DNA of 49,367 nt, from the NCBI GenBank assembly GCA_003427395.1, contig BFEA01000358.1:428266-477632 (forward strand), written 5' to 3'. The stretch is from Chara braunii. Taxonomy: Eukaryota > Streptophyta > Charophyceae > Charales > Characeae. The notes under the pieces were generated by a model that saw only the letters and a list, made by a program, of their open reading frames with translations, was not told where the DNA came from and searched no databases. The translations under genes and the position numbers were made by a program. Shown one piece after another: positions 42,642 through 49,367 of the stretch. Every line of letters starts with the position of its first letter. The first letter of the stretch is position 1.

Positions 42642-44437
42642 ATGGTGTCGATGGAACAGGACACCGGGGCACTGCCACGACGCAGTGCCAGGCTTGCAGT
42701 TCGTAACCGCTCGGTGTTACCTCCACGAAACAAGGCTCAGCAACAACGCCTCAGCAAGCAGAAGACTTCAACGGCATTGAGTACAGCAATGACAGTACCA
42801 CTAACCACCGCGATTCTTCCCGCATGCTGGTCCAAGGTACCGGTGAGCCGTTGGCAGCTTACCTTCAACGGGTACAGGCATTCACAGATGCCGTGGCTAC
42901 CGCAAAGGCACAAGAGGAGGCAGCATAAACTGAACGTCAGCGGCTGACGAATGAGGCAACAGCCCAAGCTCAGCAGACTGTTGATGCTGACGCAACGGCA
43001 TGAGACCGACGGAATGCCGCCAGCACGGAGGCCTTGATCGCTTGTGAGCATCAATGGACAACGATACTCCAAGCCATGTTCTTTGTGCCTTCGGAAACAC
43101 AAGCAGAGCCGAGACAGGCGGAGCCAGAGAGAAGTAACCTGGCTACCGTGATGTTGAATGTAATGAGGGGAGTAATGTGGAACAACAAACTACTGCAGGC
43201 ACACCTGCACGTGGAACGACAGCAAAGACAACAGTACCAGCAAGACCTGACCGCTGTAACGGCTGCCTTCCGCGACGCAGCAACGCAGCAGCAGCAACAG
43301 CAACAGCTGTTGAACTCTACCATCGCACGCATCAACAGCATTGAGGCCAAGGCCTCAGTAGCCCCAGGTTGCACAACAGACGAGACGAAGCAGCTCAATG
43401 GGCGCATCGATCATGTCGTCAAACTCATCGGCAATATAGGTGTTTTCAATGGGCCGGACACGATCAGTAGCACGGTGGCCGCCATCAAGACGAACATCAC
43501 CAAGCTGCAGACGAGACCGGACGCCACTACGAAGACTTACAAGATGCCGCACTTCGACATCAGCAAGTTCGACGACTGCAACAAGTCTGACGCCTTGACA
43601 TGGTGGCAACGTTTCCTCACGGAAGCAGCATGCCGCACAGTCCCGGCGGACGACATGATGAAGGCGCTCTATTTGCAACTGATTGGAGGAGCGCAGACAT
43701 GGATGAACCATCTGGCGGCTACTAACAAATGCACCATCGTCGAACTCCCCACGCACATCACGTGGAAAGAGTTCGAGAAGCGATGACTCACCCAGTTCAT
43801 GGTTCACAACGTCATGAAGGCAACCATGAACGAGGTGTCCGCCTGCTCTCAAAGTAGTATGCCAACTCGAGACTGGACAACTAAGTGGCAGAAGATAGTG
43901 ACCACGACAGGCTTCGATTTGAGTTTTACCAATCAACGATCCGAGTTCTTGTCGCGATCGTGCGCAAGACTGCGATCGGCACTCGGTAACGAGTACGATT
44001 ATGATTCATTCCAGGCCATTCTGGATCGTGCAAACTTGGTCATCCAAACGGATGACAAGGCCGCAAACGAACGGCAGTCCCAACCGCATTATGTGGCTAA
44101 GCATGGCTATCAACGTCCGACACACAACAATGTCGTGATTTCTGAAGAAGCAGACGATCTCCACGCTGCAGCAGCATCCTCGAGTGATGGGGGAATTGTA
44201 GCAGCGCTCCCGCCGGAGCGTCCCAAGAGAGTTCGGAAGAACAAGGCGACACAAGAGTCGACATCTACAGGAACAGGGCAGCAGCCATGCACGACTTACA
44301 AGATAACCAAGGATGTCTCTGACCTTCGTCAAAAGTACGGATACTGCCTTTGGTGCAACGACGTTACTCATGTGACCGCACAATGCCCCGAAAAGGGCAA
44401 GACACACGTACCCCGTCCAACAAACTCGGAAAACTGA
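42642..44437 (+). pseudogene. Gypsy-A gag: coiled coil, capsid, CCHC knuckle
   Basis: The likely start is the ATG at 42642 (MVSMEQDTGALPRRSARLA), followed by a frame change before GEPLAAYLQRVQAFTDAVAT. A Gln-rich coiled coil follows (QQQQQQQLLNSTIARINSIE), then the capsid-like region (FDISKFDDCNKSDALTWWQR, LIGGAQTWMNHLA) and a knuckle C-LW-C-NDVT-H-VTAQ-C near 44346-44390. Stops at 42926, 43001 and 43784-43786 interrupt the frame. The last falls where Gypsy-B continues, and the capsid frame resumes directly. The gag frame ends at TGA 44435-44437, one codon after the slippery-like site, while pol continues in -1. Confidence 0.8.
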
Positions 44438-44468
44438 GTTACGCAAGGAGAGGGGCGACGTCTCTCCT
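44428..44468 (+). promoter_or_regulatory. Gypsy-A gag/pol frameshift region (GGAAAAC plus conserved stem-loop)
   Basis: GGAAAAC (44428-44434) stands at the position of GGGAAAC in Gypsy-B, one base changed, with the gag stop TGA next to it. Eleven bases on, a perfect 7-bp stem (AGGAGAG 44446-44452 with CTCTCCT 44462-44468) closes a 9-base loop. The paired columns are those of Gypsy-B. Confidence 0.6.
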
Positions 44469-47400
44469 CACTCCGCCGGAACCGGCTGCCTTGCTAGCAA
44501 TCGATGTCACTACCGGGGAGCATACGTTAGTCGCTGATTCTCGTGCCACGTACATAGATTATGCCGCCCAGCTGGTACCACCACTAGACCAGCCAAGCCA
44601 CGTGCACTTGGATTGCGCATGCGCAGCCTGTACACCGTCGGCAAGTGATCCGGTCAGTTCGCCACTGACTTCCGAGGACTCGACGGCGTGGTCAAGGCTT
44701 GAGGAGCTTGACCCGCTCACGAGAAAGGACTTCGCTTGGATGCCTCTACCCTCGATCGGAACCTTGCCAAGGCCGCATTGCAACGCCTTGATGGCAACTC
44801 TACGCTCCTATTTGCACGCTACAGTACCAGCTCCGTTGACAGACGACGGAGTAGCGGTTGTCGATCTCCGCTCCTATCTGGCGAACATTGACCGCGAGTA
44901 CGCCGCCCAAAGGAACGCCGAAACCAAAGCGCCTTTGCTCTATATCCGCATTCAAATCGGAAAGGCAACCTGTAGTGCCTTGATTGATTGCGGAGCGTCT
45001 CGCAACTTTATGAGCCAAGCCTTTATGGCCCGCGCAGGTCTTGGCCCGCACGTTCGAAGGAAGACGCAACCTACGCAAGTTACACTCGCGGACGGCCGCA
45101 CGCAAAAGTCAATTGACCGATGCGTCGATGGCGTTCCGGTATACTTTGCGCCACTTGCGTGCGAGCCGGTGTCTTTTGACATCCTCGACACCAAGTTCGA
45201 CATGATTCTAGGCATGTCTTGGTTGCGTAGCGCCGATCATCCGGTGAACTTCCATGACCAAACCGTTCACACCCGTGATCGGAACGGAGTGTTAGTCCCA
45301 TGTACGGTCGCGACCCCTCACACTTCGATTGTTTGTCACGTGGTTTCCGTTGCGAGAATTCGCGACGCCATTGCTCGAAATGACGTCGAGGAGATGGGCC
45401 TTGTAATTTTTCATGCTCTCCCCTCGCCGGACGGACCAACCGCGTCACCGCCGGACCCACGCATTTCTCACCTCTTGGACGAGTATAGAGACGTCTTCGA
45501 GGCTCCCACCGGAACGGTTCCAGATCGGCCCATAAGTCACGGGATCACTCTCGAGGCTGGCGCCGTCCCTCCGCGTGGATGTATCTACCGCATGAGCGAA
45601 GAGGAACTCGAGGTGCTTCGCGCACAACTCGATGACCTTCTCGACAAGGGTTGGGTTCGCCCTAGTTGCTCGCCATACGGTGCCCCTGTTCTCTTCGTCA
45701 GGAAGAAGAACAAAGATCTATGGTTATGCATCGATTATCGAAAACTTAACGCACAAACCGTAAAGAACGCCGACCCTCTCCCTTGGATTGATGATCTCCT
45801 TGAGCGGTTAGGCGACGCGACGTACTTCTCGAAGTTGGACTTGAAGTCAGGTTACCACCAGATTGAAATCCAGCCTCAAGATCGGTACAAGACCGCATTC
45901 AAGACGCGGTACGGGCATTTTGAGTGGGTTGTCATGCCTTTTGGCCTCACCAATGCCCCCGCAACTTTTCAAGCAGCTATGACGACTGAGTTTTGTGACT
46001 TGCTCGATCGCAGCGTCCTCATCTACCTCGATGACATCTTGGTCTATAGCAGGACGTTGGACGAGCACATCACACACCTTCGTGCTGTTGTGAATCGTTT
46101 ACGACTGGCAAATTACAAAGCGAACCGCGACAAGTGTGAGTTCGCCAAGCAAGAGCTCGAGTATTTGGGCCACTATGTTACGCCAAAAGGCATTCGTCCC
46201 TTAACGGACAAGATCCAAGCCATCGTGGATTCGCCGGAACCCCGTTGTACGACGAACGTACGCTCTTTCATGGGATTGGCTGGATATATTATCAGCGATT
46301 CGTCGAGTCATACTCGAAAGTGGCAGCTCCTTTGTCGAGACTCCAGTCCCCGAAGGTGCCCTTCAAGTTCGACGACGCGGCCTGTGGTGCGTTCACTACG
46401 TTGTAGGCAGCAATGCAACCGCACCTGCCCTCCGTATATACGACCCCACCCTACCCACCCAAGTGACTACGGACGCGTCGGGATACGGTATTGGTGCGGT
46501 GTTGGAATAGTGTCACGAAGACGATTGGCATCCGGTTGAGTATTTCTCCCAAAAGGTGCCTCTCGTCAACACTCTCCACGACGCTAGGAAGAATGAGCTA
46601 CTCGCGTTCGACACCGTTCTCAAACGGTGGCGCCACTTTCTTCTTGGCCGTCGGCGTTTTAAATGGACTACGTACAACAATCCGTTGACCTTTTACAAGA
46701 CGCAGGACACGGTCACTAACACGATCAGTCGATGGATGTATTACATCGACCAGTTCAATTTTGACCAGTGCCACATTCCCGGTCCCGCCAATTGAGCTGC
46801 GGACGCCCTCTCACGACGGCCCGACTTTTGTGCCATTGTGACCATGACATTCGACTTCGATGACGATCTGCAGCCACAATTCGTCAAAGGCTACAAGTCC
46901 GATCCGACTTACTCTACGCTATATGCAGAGCTCTCATCGGACCACCCGTCGGCTAGCCACTATCGGATTTCCGACAGGTTCTTTCTCCTTCACACGAGAG
47001 GAAAGGACTTGTTAGTTGTGCCCCAAGATCGCACCTTACGGACTCGTCTTCTCGGCGAATTCCACCACGCACAACTTTCAGCACACCTTGGCGTGAATCG
47101 CACATTAACACGCCTCCACCAGCGTTTTCACTGGCCCGACGTCCGTCATGACGTCACGAGGTACGTGGAGTCATGTGCAATTTGCCACCGTAACAAGGGT
47201 CGATCTCGAGTCCCCTTCGGCGAACTGAAACCGTTGCCGATTCCTCGGGCACCACGCCTCTCCATTGCTATGGACGTGACAGACCCGTTTCCCCGCGATC
47301 GCCACGGCCATGACGGTATTCTCACGGTCGTTGACCGTTTGAGCAAGTATGCTCGCTTCCTTCCTTGCAAGAATCATGCTGCAGCACCCGAACTCGCACG

Positions 47401-48382
47401 ACTCTTGCACACCGGTTGGATTACCAACCAGGGTGTTCCGGAAGACATAGTGAGTGACCGAGATACTCGCTTCATGTCAACCTTTTGGACTTCCCTCATG
47501 GTTGAGTCCGATACGACAATGAAGCCGAGCTCGGCTCGGCACCCGTAGACGGATGGCCAGATGGAGCGAGCGCACCAGACCGCTCAGATGATGTTGCGTA
47601 CGCTCATCCGTCCCGACCAGAAAGATTGGGTTGACCCGCTTCCCGACATCGAGTTCGCCTATAACACTTCGGTGCACCCGGCGATCTGCGTACACCATTC
47701 GAGCTACATCATGGTGGAGAGAGCACGGGTCTTCGCTGATCTCCTTCTGCCACAGGCTGCCGACATAGATGTCCCTTGCTCTCCCGCTTCCGTTCGGAAG
47801 TACCGGGACTTGCTGATCAAAGCCCGCGCAAATATGCAAAAGGCTCANATCCGCATGCAGCAGCAGGCTAACCGACGTCGACTTCCATGTCCTTTCCGCG
47901 AGGGAGACCTTGTTTGGGTCCTCTCCGAGGAATTTGCGCTCGAGCAGGACCCGAAATGGTTCGGACCATGGGAAGTCGCTTCTGTCGTTGGAGACGACCC
48001 CGCATGTCCTTCCTTCGTGATCAACATTCCACCGCACCTTACAGTGCATCGGGTCTTCCACACATCGAAGCTGGCCATCTACACGCCACCTTCAGTTGAC
48101 GAGTTTCCCGGACGTTGATCACAGGATCCGCCTTCTATGGACGGACATCAGGAAGTGGACCGAGTCATCACGCACCGCAAGTATGGCAACAAGCCAATGC
48201 AGTACAAAGTCACATTCAAGCAATGTGCGCCTGACGACACTCGGTGGATCTCTAGTGCAGACTTGCAGACTTCTGCACCCCTCATCTTCGCCAACTATGA
48301 GAAGACACGACTTGCCAAGGCAGCAACTCGTCCCACCCGACCCATCTCGGTATCGGACAGACAACTCCGCCCTCGCAGGTAG
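44434..48382 (+). pseudogene. Gypsy-A pol: protease, RT, RNase H, integrase, chromodomain
   Basis: Protease with ALIDCGASRNFMS (Asp codon 44986-44988; DCG). RT with [44 protein letters not shown] and an intact YLDD active site (46024-46035). RNase H includes DASGYGIGAVLE and ARKNELLAF. The integrase has an H-H-C-C zinc region (HAQLSAHLG to CAICHRNK), a DDE core with AMDVTDPF, IVSDRDTRF and the Glu in DGQMERAHQ, and a WFGPWEV segment. The chromodomain spans about 48140-48290 (VDRVITHRKY to TRWISSADL). Breaks: 2-bp insertions near 46284-46289 and 46433-46440, and stops at 46404-46406, 46508-46510, 46793-46795, 47546-47548 and 48116-48118. N at 47848. The RT frame 44350-46539 is open. Confidence 0.9.
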
Positions 48383-48390
48383 CTCGGTCT

Positions 48391-48406
48391 TTTAAGAGGG
48401 GGAGTG
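48391..48406 (+). other. Polypurine tract of Gypsy-A
   Basis: TTTAAGAGGGGGAGTG ends directly at the TGTTACA start of the 3' LTR. Confidence 0.85.
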
Positions 48407-49367
48407 TGTTACATCTTCGACGCCACACGGGTCCTACTAGACCCGACATAGGGGTAGAGGGACACAGTAGGGCTAAAGGCCCGACCTTGGGGGTACTACA
48501 GGCCGTAAAGGCCTTACCTTGGACCAGACCCGACGGGCCGGCCCAAACGATATTACCGTTTGGCCCTGGCGGCGCTCTTGAGGCTGCCGCCCGCTGGTTG
48601 GGGCTGAACCGTCCATCTGGACGGTTCAGGGCACGGTCAGGCCTCGCAACATAGAGGCCGACCTCTGCCCACCGGTACAAAAGTACCGGTCCAGCCTCCG
48701 TGAGGCTATCGACCTACCGGCATTCTACCGGTACGGTATGGTACAGCGCACATTAGCGTTGGTGCTATTCTTAGCACAAGAGCGAGGAGCAGGCAGCAGT
48801 AGCGCAGCATTAGCGCAGCAGCGACGAGCGGAGCAGCAGCAGGGCGACTGAGCCAGATCGGCGGCCATCGCCGCCTGAGGTATCAGGGAGCCGAAGGTTC
48901 TCTCCTCATCCCATCGTCAGTCCTCTCTCTCTCTCTCTCCTCCTCGACTCTCTCTTCTTCTTCTTCTTCTTCTTCTTCTTCTTCTCCTTCTTCTCTTCAG
49001 ACTCCATCTTCTTCTTTTTCTTCTTCTTCTTCTTCTTCTTCTTCTTCAGATTGGAGACTTATACTAGTGGACAGAGATCAGTGTTGGACTTCAGTGGTAT
49101 GAGACTGTGGTACTTACCGGATTGGAGACTTGGAGATAGTTGGGGTTGATACTTGGCTGCATCACAGTTCGGACACCGGTTACATTTGGACTCTGTATCT
49201 CCGACATTGTTGACTGATTGTCCTCGACATTTTGTTCTTGTTGGATGACATTTTGGACTACCATATCGGTGGACCTATCGGATTCTATCTCGGTGACCTA
49301 CCAGTGCTGTCTACCTACCCCACCTCCTTTGTCTCTCCTCCCACCTTTCATCTGTGTATGTGTGTAC
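48407..49367 (+). repeat. 3' LTR of Gypsy-A (first 961 bp; continues past window)
   Basis: Identical to the 5' LTR over the last 770 visible bases, with seven substitutions and one 1-bp deletion confined to the first 190. About 180 bp remain outside the window. Confidence 0.93.

Larger units (their letters stand above)
40324..49367 (+). mobile_element. Gypsy-A: nearly full-length Ty3/Gypsy chromovirus
   Basis: 5' LTR 40324-41464, PBS 41469-41480, leader, gag, pol in the -1 frame with C-terminal chromodomain, PPT 48391-48406, 3' LTR from 48407 to beyond the window. The LTRs are about 99% identical over the 961 bp visible in both, so the insertion looks recent, yet gag and pol carry several stops and two 2-bp insertions. 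The left flank ends ...ACACAGAG; the other target duplication lies outside the window. Confidence 0.93.

Overview
The window looks like a transposon-rich piece of a large eukaryotic nuclear genome. A streptophyte is likely, possibly a charophyte alga such as Chara. The organism is an inference from three things: spliced genes, Ty3/Gypsy chromoviruses primed by an initiator-tRNA-like site, and a Penelope-type reverse transcriptase. No bacterial features, rRNA, tRNA or CRISPR array were seen.

Layout. (i) 1-2.2 kb, minus strand: a partial gene that runs off the left edge. In coding order it carries a C2H2 finger, a Pro/acidic linker, a Josephin-like cysteine protease and three RING-like Cys/His modules. 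A 347-bp retroposed insert with a poly(A) tail and a 14-bp target duplication interrupts it between the catalytic Cys and the rest of the protease. (ii) 2.7-13.5 kb, minus strand: a Penelope-type reverse transcriptase cut in two by a nested Ty3/Gypsy element (Gypsy-B, 3962 to about 12023). (iii) 14.5-22.1 kb, minus strand: the one clear housekeeping gene, UTP6 (SSU processome, HAT repeats). Three exons are visible and the C-terminal exons are missing. Intron 1 (4.8 kb) holds a 905-bp assembly gap, MITE debris and a decayed copy of the exon 1 end. (iv) 22.2-40.3 kb: non-coding and largely AT-rich. It contains MITE-like elements with 8-bp target duplications, a 47-bp palindrome and several minisatellites. 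(v) 40.3 kb to the right edge, plus strand: a nearly full-length Ty3/Gypsy chromovirus (Gypsy-A) with a complete 5' LTR (1141 bp), PBS, gag, pol with C-terminal chromodomain, PPT and 961 bp of the 3' LTR.

The two Gypsy elements belong to related subfamilies. In both, pol lies in the -1 frame relative to gag. At the junction Gypsy-B has a canonical GGGAAAC slippery heptamer followed by a stem-loop. Gypsy-A keeps the same stem at the same alignment columns through three compensatory base-pair changes. I regard this as the best-supported new observation, followed by the Josephin plus triple-RING protein next to a Penelope-type element. Most premature stops in both Gypsy copies are explained by C-to-T or G-to-A transitions, as expected for methylated, silenced elements.
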